Shown here: one piece after another, positions 30,068 to 39,377 of the stretch
Numbering within the stretch: position 1 is the stretch's first letter
Layout of the letters: every line of letters begins with the position of its first letter
Source: CAVUNY01 sp963843535
GTDB lineage: Bacteria > Chloroflexota > Anaerolineae > Anaerolineales > Anaerolineaceae
Direction: 5' to 3'
Length of the DNA: 64,000 nt
NCBI GenBank assembly: GCA_963843535.1
Contig: CAWJKU010000004.1
Coordinates: 992,001-1,056,000, forward strand
Notes under the pieces: generated by a model
Database searches by the model: none
Told to the model about the DNA's origin: nothing
What the model saw: the letters and a program-made list of their open reading frames with translations, nothing else
Program-made: the position numbers and the translations under genes

Positions 30068-31633
30068 ATGAGACCAACCGTTGCGGTAGAAGAATGCGAT
30101 GTGGCTGTGATTGGGGGAAGCCTGGGAGGAGTGGCAGCCGCCCTCGCCGCGGCTGAATCTGGGGCGCAGGTAGTACTCACCGAGGAAACCGCCTGGATAG
30201 GAGGTCAGGTTACCAACCAGGCAGTCTCTGCGCTGGATGAATACCGGTGGATTGAGCAGGTGCAGGGCAGCGCAAATTACGCCCGTTTTCGCATAGCTTT
30301 GCGCAAATATTACGAAGAAGAATATCAAGCCCCGGCCTGCATGCCTGACGGATCACCCCTCAACCCTGGCAACGGTTGGGTAAGCCGGTTGTGTTTTGAG
30401 CCCCGGGTAGGGTTATCTGTGCTGCAAGAAATGCTGGCCCCTTACCTCCAGGCCGGACGCCTTAAAATCTTTACCCGGCACCATCCCGTGCAATGCGAGG
30501 GGGATCCTTCGCTTCTGCGGGGCGTAGATGTCGTTTCTGCATGGGGAGATCGGATTTTGCTGCGAGCTGGCTATTACCTGGATGGAACCGACCTGGGCGA
30601 CCTGCTTCCACTGGCAGGCGTACCTTATGTGAGCGGGGCCGAAGCCTGGGAAGACACCCACGAGCCGCACGCCAGTCGGGACGGCGCGCATCCGGAGAGG
30701 GTGCAGAGCTTCACCGTATGTTTTCTCGTGCAGTACTGTCCAGGTGAGGACCACACGATAGCGAAACCGCAGGGTTATGCCGACAATCGGGTAAAACAGC
30801 CCTACAGCCTGACACTCACCAACCACCTGCATCAAACCGTGCCGTATAATTTTTTTGCCTCGACTGAAGAGCGTCCTTTGCCTTTCTGGACGTACCGGCG
30901 AGTTTTTGATGCGGCGATGCTCAATCCAGCCGGTAGAGGCGGCGACATCGTATTAATCAACTGGCCATCCAATGATTATCGCTGGGGGAATCTGATCGAC
31001 CGTACACCTGAGTGCAAAACCAGGGTTCTCAGCGCAGCCCGCCAGCTATCGCGAGGGTTCTTATACTGGTTGCAAACCGAAGCCCCGCGTGACGACCGCC
31101 GGGGTTATGGATACCCCGAATTGAAAATATTGCCTTCCGCCGTCGGCACTCGCACCGGATTCGCCCAGGCGCCGTACGTGCGTGAATCGCGGCGGATTGT
31201 CAGCCTGCGCAGGATCGTAGAGCAGGATATTACATTGGAGGCGAATGCCGGGAAGAAACAAGCCGTTTTTCCGGATTCCGTGGGTATCGGCTGGTACCCG
31301 ATCGATTTGCACGCCTGCGTCGGCGATGAAGGCACAATGTTTGCCCCGACGATCCCCTTTCAGATTCCTTTGGGCGCGCTCATCCCGCGGGACTGCCGCA
31401 ACCTGATCGCATCCTGTAAAAACATTGGCACCACCCACCTGACCAACGGCTCGTACCGTTTGCACCCTGTCGAATGGTCGATCGGCGAGGCAGCCGGCGC
31501 ACTGGCAGCCTTTTGCGGGCAGAAAGGCTGTTCTCCGCAAAGCGTATGGGAGGACGTGGAAAAGCTGGCTGATTTTCAGGCACTTTTACGCAAACGCGGT
31601 GTAAGGTTGGAGTGGCCCAAGGAATTTACATGA
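30068..31633 (+). CDS. FAD-dependent oxidoreductase
   Basis: A 521-residue flavoprotein of the FAD_oxidored (pfam12831-like) group. The dinucleotide-binding motif VIGGSLGGVAAALAAAE sits at the N-terminus, followed by EETAWIGGQVTNQ, and a C-terminal GSYRLHPVEWSIGEAAGALAA segment typical of the family closes the FAD site. No signal peptide. AAGGGG precedes the ATG. Relatives are found in sugar or xenobiotic catabolism but the substrate is not defined. It lies between the mannosidase and a convergent cyclase gene. Confidence 0.88.
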   Translation: MRPTVAVEECDVAVIGGSLGGVAAALAAAESGAQVVLTEETAWIGGQVTNQAVSALDEYRWIEQVQGSANYARFRIALRKYYEEEYQAPACMPDGSPLNPGNGWVSRLCFEPRVGLSVLQEMLAPYLQAGRLKIFTRHHPVQCEGDPSLLRGVDVVSAWGDRILLRAGYYLDGTDLGDLLPLAGVPYVSGAEAWEDTHEPHASRDGAHPERVQSFTVCFLVQYCPGEDHTIAKPQGYADNRVKQPYSLTLTNHLHQTVPYNFFASTEERPLPFWTYRRVFDAAMLNPAGRGGDIVLINWPSNDYRWGNLIDRTPECKTRVLSAARQLSRGFLYWLQTEAPRDDRRGYGYPELKILPSAVGTRTGFAQAPYVRESRRIVSLRRIVEQDITLEANAGKKQAVFPDSVGIGWYPIDLHACVGDEGTMFAPTIPFQIPLGALIPRDCRNLIASCKNIGTTHLTNGSYRLHPVEWSIGEAAGALAAFCGQKGCSPQSVWEDVEKLADFQALLRKRGVRLEWPKEFT

Positions 31634-31676
31634 AATCGGAACTTCTTCACACTACAATGGAAAAATTCAGAGGATA

Positions 31677-34600
31677 TTACTTCCCCAAATTCTTTCTTGC
31701 CAAATTAATTTTGCGGTGGATGTCGATATTTTCCAGGTAGGTCTTGCGGTAATAATTCTCCCGGGGGATGAAATCATAAACTCGCATCATTTCCGCGTAG
31801 GCTTTTTCCAGAAATTCATCCGATTCAGCCTGGAGATGGTTGGCCGCCAATGCCTGGCTGTGGATGAAGAAGATTTTTTCCACGGAACATTCGATGATGT
31901 TGACGTAATTAAATGATTGGTATATTTCTACCGCCAGGCGGGATGACTCCAATGCTTTTTGTATATGTTCTTGCATTTCCTGATCTTTGGTGGATAATCT
32001 GGCCAAACTGAGATGGCTCACCGCCGATTCACAAGCAGCTGCCATCAGGTATTGGCGAGATATCAGTTTGTTTTTTCCCATCTGGGATATTTCTGTGGTA
32101 ATTTCCAGGGAACGCTTTAGATGGGTTTTATCACCCATGGCATTGTAAAGCAGAACAAACAGCAATTTCAGGCCCACACGGCCCAGCTCATATACGTTCC
32201 GCCCAGCCAGCGGGGTAGCGTCATCCAGAGACTGTTTGGCGTCATCCAGCTGGCCAAGAGCGACCTGGATCTGCGACTTACGGAGCAGAGGGAATATCTT
32301 GCCAGAAACTGCGTCTAAAATATTCAGAGACTCCTGGACCTGCAACAGGCCTTCCTCTAAATTGCCCAGATTTAAGGCCTGGATTTGCCCGCAGAACATG
32401 AGCGCATTTGCTTCCTCGAAGCGGTTCCCGATCTCCCTGGCGATCTTCAGCCGTTTTTGCTCGAATTCTACCAACCGGCGATAATGGTCGCCAGTCCTTT
32501 CGTATTGGGCGCCTGTCACCTGCAGCAAAGTCATTTCCGCGAAGCGATCATTTAACTCCTGGCAAATCGGTAAGGCGGCGTTGAGATATTCCATCCCTTT
32601 TTCTAACTCATCCCGTCCCACATAAGAATGGCCAAGTCCCAGCAGGATCATCGCTTCATATTGGCGGTCGTGGATTTCTCTGGAAAGGGCGAGAGCTTTA
32701 TCGCCAACGGTTACCCAGGATGGGTTGTTTAACAGATTGTACTGGCTGGCAATTGCCAGCAAACAATTCATTTCTCTACGCTTATCGCCTATTTTTACCG
32801 CTAGATCCAGAGCTTCATTTGCCAGGGGTACACCCTGCTCTAATTCATCGTAGTCGTCTACGGAGGCCACACCGGGCTGCTCGAGTAACGCATCGATCAG
32901 CCAGGCCGGATCGTCATCCATCTCGCGCGCCAGGGGGAGTAAGGCCAGGGCATCTTCCCAACCCTCTTGAATATTTCCCATCAAAAAATGAACTGCACGA
33001 CGTCCGTTCAGGGCTTCAAATTTTTGGGTCTGGATCGCATAAAACTGGGGACCTTTGCCAGGCGCTTCCTTTTCAATACCAGCCAGCAGATCCAGCGCAC
33101 GAGTATAGTAGCGCAATGCTTCTACATTGGCGAAGATATTCTGGGCATGCTGCGCGGCCTGCAAGGTATAAAACAGCTCTTTCTTGATATCTCCAGCAAG
33201 GCGGTAATGGTGCGCCAGGATGTTGTAGTACCTGCGCTTTCCTTCGCGGAAAACTAAATCCTCAATAAATTCGGCAACCTTGAGATGGTATGCTGTACGC
33301 TGGCTGTTCAGCAAACTCTCATAGGCTACTTCCCGGATGAGTGAGGAGTCAAATATATATTCCATTCCCAGGTCTTCAACATTAGCGCGTTCATGGATCA
33401 AACCCGATCGCTGCAGAGCAATAAGCTCCATTTGCAGTTCCTTGTTTGAAATGGAAGGGGAAGCCAGCGCCTGGAGAGGGTTAATCCAAAATATTGAGCC
33501 GATGACGGCAGCCATTTGCAGAACCTTGCGCTCACCCTGTGCCAGCCGATCTATACGCGCCATGAGCAAACTTTGCAGGCTATCTGGCAGATCCAGGGAG
33601 GTTACCGGCCTTTCCTGTTTCCAGACATCATGTTCTTCATCTCGGGTCAATGCACCCTGGGCAATCAATGAGAACAACAATTCCTTTATAAAATAAGGGT
33701 TGCCTTCCGATTTTTTAATGATTAAATCGCGCGTATCGCTTAAGAGAACCTGTTTACCCACGAAATGATCAATAAATTCTTCACTATCCGCTTCTGTTAA
33801 CGGGTGCATCGGAAGATGGACCAGGCGGTGAGGGTAATTTGTCTCAAGATGGTGCTCAAATTCCCAAATTGGTGAATCTCTGTCCTGACGGTATACGAGC
33901 AGCCATAAAATGGGCAGGGTGTCGCATAACGGCAGGCAATAATCAAGCAGGCTCAAGGATGATGAGTCAGCCCATTGGGCGTCTGCGAACGAAATCACCA
34001 GCGGGCCTTGTTGAGCCAGATTCTGGATCCAATCGCGTATCGTTTTGAAGAGCTGCTGTTTCAATCCTTCGGCATCCATGTGCCTTAATTTTTCAGCGGC
34101 CATTTCTTCTATGGGGGTCGAAAGGAATGTAGACAGGTTGGGATACTCTTTCTCGACGTCGCTGTCCCAAAGTGTCTCGATTTGAGCCCGCAACACGGCT
34201 GTAACTTCTCCGGCTTGATTCTCAGGTTGGGCTCCGAGCCACCCGTAAATTAAATCCAGCCATATGGAGTAAGGGCGTAAATGTCCATAGGACCGGCTGC
34301 GGGCAGACATCCATTGGATCGGCTTATTCGGCGCATGAATGTCTCTGGTTTGGGAGGATCGGGCCGCCGCTAATAACGCATTTTGGCGCATAAAATGCAG
34401 ACGGACCTGGTTCACCAGGTAAGATTTGCCCATCCCTTTGACACCGGTAATCCGCACGATTCCGCCAATACCGGCATGCAGATCTTCAATGCTTTTCTTG
34501 AGGATTTGTTGTTCTTGATTACGCCCGATGATCTCATGGGTGAAGCCAAAGACCTCTGCATCTTGCCCTGGTTCCAAGGCCTTATTAACCGCCAAAGGCC

Positions 34601-35426
34601 GGTATACTGGCATGGGTTGGCTCATGCCCTTTACCGGGATCTCGCCTAAAGGGTTCCAATCGAATAAATCGCGCACCAGGCGGTAGGTATTATCACTCAC
34701 CAGTACCGTGCCAGGTTCAGCGGATGTTTCCATGCGGGAAGCCAATGTCAAAGCCTCGCCCATGGCTGTATCTTCGCTGTATTTAGCATCACCAACATTG
34801 GCGATGATCACCTCTCCGGTATTAACGCCAACCCGCATGCTGAGCTGGTTTCCTTCATTTTTTGATAATTCCGCAGCTACCGGGATCAATGCTTTTTGCA
34901 TCGCCATGGCGCATAGTACTGCGCGCTCCGGATCATCTTCATTGGCTAATTTTGTGCCAAAGAATGCAACTAATCCATCCCCACGGAACTGGCCAACCTC
35001 CCCTCCATAGCGGTGGATTTCGGCTTCCAACACCTGGAAAACATTGTTCATCACTTCTACCCAGGCTTCTGTGCCGATTTTCTCCAATAGCTCGGTGGAG
35101 CCCTTGACATCTGCAAATATGACCGTGGCTACCCGGCGCTCGCCGGAAAGGGGGGCAGCAGGTTCAGCATTAGCGGCGGGGCCTGTCTCAGCGGCAATTA
35201 GACCGGGCGTCCGGGTATGGGAGCCATTGGGGAACGTTTTGGTGGGTGCGGTAAGCTGCAGGCCAAATTCGTTTGGAGAAAAGGCGGTGCCGCACATTCC
35301 GCAGTAGCGATATGTGACCGGGTTGACAAACTGGCATTCCGGACAAACTCGCGTGAGGGCGGTCCCGCAGTTCCCGCAAAAACGCATTTCTGGGGGAGAG
35401 TCAAAATCGCAATTTGGACACTTCAT
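31677..35426 (-). CDS. Giant adenylate/guanylate cyclase with AAA ATPase and TPR domains
   Basis: A 1,249-residue cytoplasmic signalling protein. Domains in order: double zinc ribbon (CPNC..CGNC, CPEC..CGMC, residues 1-50); class III nucleotide cyclase (VIFADVKGSTELLEKIG with the first metal Asp, then GQFRGDGLVAFFG with the second, about residues 100-270); an AAA/STAND-like ATPase (Walker A GVKGMGKS, Walker B-like LVISFADAQWADSSS); and a long series of TPR-like helical repeats. The start MKCPNCD is preferred over the ATG three codons earlier because a TACAAT box lies exactly 7 nt before it, suggesting a leaderless mRNA. A cyclic-nucleotide-binding gene is directly upstream on the same strand, a plausible receptor. 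Confidence 0.92.
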   Translation of the reverse strand: MKCPNCDFDSPPEMRFCGNCGTALTRVCPECQFVNPVTYRYCGMCGTAFSPNEFGLQLTAPTKTFPNGSHTRTPGLIAAETGPAANAEPAAPLSGERRVATVIFADVKGSTELLEKIGTEAWVEVMNNVFQVLEAEIHRYGGEVGQFRGDGLVAFFGTKLANEDDPERAVLCAMAMQKALIPVAAELSKNEGNQLSMRVGVNTGEVIIANVGDAKYSEDTAMGEALTLASRMETSAEPGTVLVSDNTYRLVRDLFDWNPLGEIPVKGMSQPMPVYRPLAVNKALEPGQDAEVFGFTHEIIGRNQEQQILKKSIEDLHAGIGGIVRITGVKGMGKSYLVNQVRLHFMRQNALLAAARSSQTRDIHAPNKPIQWMSARSRSYGHLRPYSIWLDLIYGWLGAQPENQAGEVTAVLRAQIETLWDSDVEKEYPNLSTFLSTPIEEMAAEKLRHMDAEGLKQQLFKTIRDWIQNLAQQGPLVISFADAQWADSSSLSLLDYCLPLCDTLPILWLLVYRQDRDSPIWEFEHHLETNYPHRLVHLPMHPLTEADSEEFIDHFVGKQVLLSDTRDLIIKKSEGNPYFIKELLFSLIAQGALTRDEEHDVWKQERPVTSLDLPDSLQSLLMARIDRLAQGERKVLQMAAVIGSIFWINPLQALASPSISNKELQMELIALQRSGLIHERANVEDLGMEYIFDSSLIREVAYESLLNSQRTAYHLKVAEFIEDLVFREGKRRYYNILAHHYRLAGDIKKELFYTLQAAQHAQNIFANVEALRYYTRALDLLAGIEKEAPGKGPQFYAIQTQKFEALNGRRAVHFLMGNIQEGWEDALALLPLAREMDDDPAWLIDALLEQPGVASVDDYDELEQGVPLANEALDLAVKIGDKRREMNCLLAIASQYNLLNNPSWVTVGDKALALSREIHDRQYEAMILLGLGHSYVGRDELEKGMEYLNAALPICQELNDRFAEMTLLQVTGAQYERTGDHYRRLVEFEQKRLKIAREIGNRFEEANALMFCGQIQALNLGNLEEGLLQVQESLNILDAVSGKIFPLLRKSQIQVALGQLDDAKQSLDDATPLAGRNVYELGRVGLKLLFVLLYNAMGDKTHLKRSLEITTEISQMGKNKLISRQYLMAAACESAVSHLSLARLSTKDQEMQEHIQKALESSRLAVEIYQSFNYVNIIECSVEKIFFIHSQALAANHLQAESDEFLEKAYAEMMRVYDFIPRENYYRKTYLENIDIHRKINLARKNLGK

Positions 35427-35501
35427 TGGTACCATTGTATTAGCAATCGAAGCGCTCTATACGGAGCGCCTCGAGGATTAATAAACTCCTGACAATCGTG
35501 A

Positions 35502-35939
35502 CTATAACGAATCTAAGGCGACGCGGAACCTTTTGGCCAATTCTTGCAGAATATAAACTGCCATATCCGCGTCCTGCCGAAGGGTGGCAATAAAATCCCA
35601 TCGGGTCAAGACCAGGCAGGTGGTGGGTTGAGTGGCGACGATTGAAGCGGTGCGAGTGCCCGTTTCATCCAGCAGCGCCAATTCGCCAAAAAAATCTGTG
35701 GGTCCAAATGTGTTAACCGGAATCTTCTCTCCATCCAGGCGGGTGCGGGTCGCTTCAGCTTTTCCAGCTGTGAGGATATAGAAACCTTCACCGCCCTGAC
35801 CTTGTTCTACGATGACATCGCCGGCAGCAAACGTCCGCTCGACCATGCGGTCGGCAAGACGTTGAAGTTGGCGATCCTTGAGCCCAACAAACAAAGGCAC
35901 TTTTCCAATCGCTGCTTTCTTTTGGTCCGCACTTGCCAT
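35502..35939 (-). CDS. Cyclic nucleotide-binding domain protein
   Basis: A 145-residue stand-alone cNMP-binding domain. The beta-roll motifs are clear: VEQGQGGEGFYILTAGKAE, then FFGELALLDETGTRTASIVA, in which GELALL and the Arg-Thr-Ala match the phosphate-binding cassette of CRP and PKA. There is no DNA-binding helix-turn-helix, so it is not a CRP-type regulator; it may act by protein contact. ATG 35939 is chosen over the in-frame start at 35981 because AAAGGAG lies 7 bases upstream. It is 75 bases ahead of the giant cyclase gene on the same strand. Confidence 0.88.
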   Translation of the reverse strand: MASADQKKAAIGKVPLFVGLKDRQLQRLADRMVERTFAAGDVIVEQGQGGEGFYILTAGKAEATRTRLDGEKIPVNTFGPTDFFGELALLDETGTRTASIVATQPTTCLVLTRWDFIATLRQDADMAVYILQELAKRFRVALDSL

Positions 35940-36292
35940 GTTTCGACTCCTTTCAACAGAACTTTTTTTGGTTGATAACACATCGCAAATTCCAGAACAA
36001 TAATATTATACTCGATCTGTTTTTTTAATCTACAAGAAAAAAGCATTGGGTAAAAAATTAAATGTTGGATCTGGCGACTTATATGATAAAAGGCTTTCGT
36101 AGGGGAAAGGGGGGGCATCGTCATATTGCTCCATGAAATTTCGCCGTGCCCCTACCTGGTTAGCTTTCGCCGAAGGCGCGCTGCGCGTGCGAGACCGCGA
36201 TTACGCGACCGGCTTTTTTTCGCTGGCATTTAGATTTCAGGCTGATATCAGCCAGTTGTTAACTTCCTGAAAAGGAGTGGTCAGACAATTTA

Positions 36293-36301
36293 TGTTAGAA
36301 T
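36293..36301 (+). promoter_or_regulatory. Extended -10 promoter of the nucleoside kinase gene
   Basis: TGT-TAGAAT forms an extended -10 about 34 bases before the start codon at 36336. In the rest of the 35940-36335 gap I see only short GC-rich inverted repeats near 36165-36215 and no coding sequence. Confidence 0.45.
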
Positions 36302-36335
36302 GGATTTCCACTTAATCCATATTTTCGAGTAAACC

Positions 36336-38084
36336 ATGAAACCTGCTTCTGATTTGATCCATCTTGTTACCCCTCGCACATCAGTCGAAGTACAGCTTCC
36401 GGATGGGCGAGTGCTGTGCGGTCCGCGCAATACTCCCATAGGTACTTTTCTGAAGGAGCTTGCGGAATGGGATCATCGTGACCCCATTGTGGGTGCGGTG
36501 GTAAATGGTGAATTGCGTGAATTAACGTACCCGATTGAGATGGATGCCAGAGTGCGCGTAGTAAAAATGTCCGATTCGGACGGATCTCGGATTTACCGGC
36601 GTTCGATTACATTCTTGCTGGAGGCGGCTTTTGAAGACCTTTATCCTGATGCTGATATATCCGTAGACCATTCTATGTCTTCAGGCGGCTTTTATTGCAC
36701 GGTGATCAACCGCCCGCCGCTGCTTAAAGATGAACTCGATAAACTAGAAAACCACATGAAAGAACTGGTGCGGGCGGATCTGCCGTTTGAACGTAAGATC
36801 GTGCCTTTACAAGAAGCGGCCGATTACTTCACGGCGAAAAACCAGTTGGAAAAGGTTCAGCTGCTTAAGTACCGAAAAAAGGAAAACCTGGTTCTTTACA
36901 ATTTGGGGGAGCGGCGCGATTACCACCACGGGTATATGGTGCCTTCGACCGGTTTCTTACGTTGGTTTGCCCTTACACACATGGGAGAGGGGTTTGCCCT
37001 GCGTTTCCCACGCCGCCAGGCGCCAAATGAGCTCCCGCCGCTGCCAGATTCGAAGAAGCTGCTGGCAACATTTCGCCAATACAACTCCTGGCTGGTGCGA
37101 TTGGGCATCGAAAATGTGGGCGCACTCAACAATGCCATCATGGATGGTCGAGCTGCAGAAATTATTCTGGTTTCCGAGGCGCTACATGAACACCGGATCG
37201 CTGAAATAGCCAGCCGGATCCTGGATGCGACCAAGGATCTGCGTATTGTTTTAATCGCCGGACCTTCATCATCCGGTAAAACTACATTTTCCAAGCGGCT
37301 GGCTGTACAGCTGTTGGCACAGGGCATATCCCCATTCCCTCTCGAGCTCGATAACTATTTCAAAGATCGCGAAAATACCCCAAGGGATGAAAAGGGCGAA
37401 TATGATTTTGAATCCCTCGAAGCGTTGGATACGGGCCGCTTACAGGCCGATCTACAGCGCATGATCGCGGGTGATGAAATTCAACTGCCCAAATTTAATT
37501 TTCGCCTGGGGATCAGCGAACCGGGGGAAGTCGTCCGCCTGGAAAAGGATCAACTGGTTATTCTTGAAGGCATCCACGGTTTGAACCCGAAGTTGCTACC
37601 GGAGATCTCTCAAAATAAAACCCTGCGGATTTATGTATCCTGCTTGACCCAATTAAATCTTGACCGGCACAACCGGATCTCCACCACGGACACCCGTCTC
37701 TTACGCCGGATCATTCGAGACGCACGAGACCGGGGATACAGCGCTCAGCAAACCATAAAACGATGGGATTCGGTCGGGCGTGGGGAGAAGAAACACATAT
37801 TTCCTTACCAGGAGAACGCGGATGAGATGTTCAATTCCGCCCTGGTTTACGAATTGTCTGCCCTCGCACCCATGGTGGAACCCTTACTGCGCCAGTCTGC
37901 TTTTGGCACCCCGGAATATATCGAAGCCAAACGCCTGCTCGCATTCTTGCAGTGGTTTGAGCCGATCGATGAAGAATTGATCCCCGACAACTCTTTATTA
38001 AGAGAGTTTATCGGGGGATCAATCTTGAAGGGTTTTACGTTGTGGGAAACCACGAAAACCAACGGCGATAAGTCTTTCGCATAA
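36336..38084 (+). CDS. TGS-domain nucleoside (uridine) kinase
   Basis: A 582-residue fusion known from Clostridia and Chloroflexota. Residues 1-75 form a TGS-like ubiquitin fold (VEVQLPDGRVL), residues 75-245 resemble the threonyl-tRNA synthetase editing-type domain (SITFLLEAAFEDLYPDADI; RRDYHHGYMVPSTG), and residues 300-560 are a uridine kinase/phosphoribulokinase domain with Walker A GPSSSGKTT, LDNYFKDRENTP and VILEGIHGLNP. It would phosphorylate a nucleoside using ATP or GTP; the role of the synthetase-like half is unknown. Single gene with its own promoter. Confidence 0.9.
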   Translation: MKPASDLIHLVTPRTSVEVQLPDGRVLCGPRNTPIGTFLKELAEWDHRDPIVGAVVNGELRELTYPIEMDARVRVVKMSDSDGSRIYRRSITFLLEAAFEDLYPDADISVDHSMSSGGFYCTVINRPPLLKDELDKLENHMKELVRADLPFERKIVPLQEAADYFTAKNQLEKVQLLKYRKKENLVLYNLGERRDYHHGYMVPSTGFLRWFALTHMGEGFALRFPRRQAPNELPPLPDSKKLLATFRQYNSWLVRLGIENVGALNNAIMDGRAAEIILVSEALHEHRIAEIASRILDATKDLRIVLIAGPSSSGKTTFSKRLAVQLLAQGISPFPLELDNYFKDRENTPRDEKGEYDFESLEALDTGRLQADLQRMIAGDEIQLPKFNFRLGISEPGEVVRLEKDQLVILEGIHGLNPKLLPEISQNKTLRIYVSCLTQLNLDRHNRISTTDTRLLRRIIRDARDRGYSAQQTIKRWDSVGRGEKKHIFPYQENADEMFNSALVYELSALAPMVEPLLRQSAFGTPEYIEAKRLLAFLQWFEPIDEELIPDNSLLREFIGGSILKGFTLWETTKTNGDKSFA

Positions 38085-38128
38085 TCACGCCTGGCGAATG
38101 GGGGAACTACGGCTTGAGGGCTGTTTTT

Positions 38129-39346
38129 TCAGTTAATCTGCCGCCGAATCACGCGGGCCAGGCGTTCGATCCCGTTAACGATTTTGACAGGGTCTGAATA
38201 GGAAAAGTTCAAACGCATGGTATTCTGACCGCCACCGCGGGGGAAGAACGACTCTCCTGGAACATAGGCAACTTTTTCGCTGACCGCCTTTGGGAAAATT
38301 TCAACGGTCGAGATGTTTTCGGGCAAAGTGGCCCATAAGAATAGGCCGCCATGCGGATGCGTCCAATAAACGCCAGCCGGCATAAATTCCGCCAGAGAAT
38401 CCAGCATAACATTGCGCCGTTCGCGATAACAGGCCACGATCTTCTGAACGTGGCGGTCGATGAAACCATCTTTGCTGACCTCATACGTTACAATCTGGTT
38501 AAAAGTAGAAGTATTCAGATCGCAGCCTTGTTTAGCCTGGACAAGTTTACGAATCACTTCCGGAGGGGCGACGACCCAGGCCAGGCGGATACCCGGAGCC
38601 AGGATTTTTGAATAGGTGCTGAGGTAAATCACATTTCCGTTGTAGCTGCCCTTATTCTCACGGATCGCATCATCCAGGACGTAGACCGGAGGAATGGATT
38701 CACCCTCGAAACGCAGCTGACCGTATGGGTCATCTTCGACGATCGGCACACCGTACCGCTCGGCCAATTCCACAATCTGTTTGCGCCTTTCAAGTACCAG
38801 GGTGGTGCCGGTTGGATTCTGGAAGTTTGGCAGAACATAAATAAATTTTGGCCCATGACGCAGCGCCTGTTCCAAATCATCGGTACACATGCCGAACTCA
38901 TCAGAACGGACCGCAATATACTCTGCGCCATAAGCATTCCAGGCCTGAAGCGCTCCCAGGTAAGTGGGCAATTCGACCACAATGTGGTCACCCTCATTGA
39001 TGAATATTTTTCCGAGCATATCCAGGGCCTGCTGTGAACCGGAGGTGACCATCACGTTCTCTATGGATAACTGTGATCCCTGGCGATTCATATACTGTAC
39101 CAGCTGATCGCGCAGCGGGGTGTATCCTTCGGTGGCACCGTACTGCAGGGCAAGTGGAGCAGTGTCACGCAACACGCGAATGGATGCTTCTTTAAATTCC
39201 TCGGCAGGAAATATTTCCGGCGCTGGCATTCCTCCGGCAAATGAAATGATCTCCGGATTTTCAGTCAGCTTGAGTAGCTCGCGGATCGCGGAGCTTTTCA
39301 TCCGGCGCGCGCGTTGAGCGTAACGGATCTCCCAACTGGTTTGCAT
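38129..39346 (-). CDS. PLP-dependent aminotransferase, class I/II (LysN/2-aminoadipate type)
   Basis: A 405-residue fold-type I aminotransferase. The Schiff-base Lys lies in STYSKILAPGIRLAW, the substrate carboxylate Arg in the C-terminal NTMRLNFSY segment, and FAGGMPAPEIFP and PNFQNPTG are family hallmarks. It resembles LysN/ARO8-type enzymes (MocR-like without the DNA-binding part) that transaminate 2-aminoadipate, aromatic or branched-chain amino acids. The second Met codon is used as start because AGGAG abuts the first one directly. It follows the SHMT-GcvT fusion by 31 bases and is probably in the same operon. Confidence 0.92.
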   Translation of the reverse strand: MQTSWEIRYAQRARRMKSSAIRELLKLTENPEIISFAGGMPAPEIFPAEEFKEASIRVLRDTAPLALQYGATEGYTPLRDQLVQYMNRQGSQLSIENVMVTSGSQQALDMLGKIFINEGDHIVVELPTYLGALQAWNAYGAEYIAVRSDEFGMCTDDLEQALRHGPKFIYVLPNFQNPTGTTLVLERRKQIVELAERYGVPIVEDDPYGQLRFEGESIPPVYVLDDAIRENKGSYNGNVIYLSTYSKILAPGIRLAWVVAPPEVIRKLVQAKQGCDLNTSTFNQIVTYEVSKDGFIDRHVQKIVACYRERRNVMLDSLAEFMPAGVYWTHPHGGLFLWATLPENISTVEIFPKAVSEKVAYVPGESFFPRGGGQNTMRLNFSYSDPVKIVNGIERLARVIRRQIN

Positions 39347-39377
39347 TATGTCCATCTCCTGATTCTGATCGAATAAT

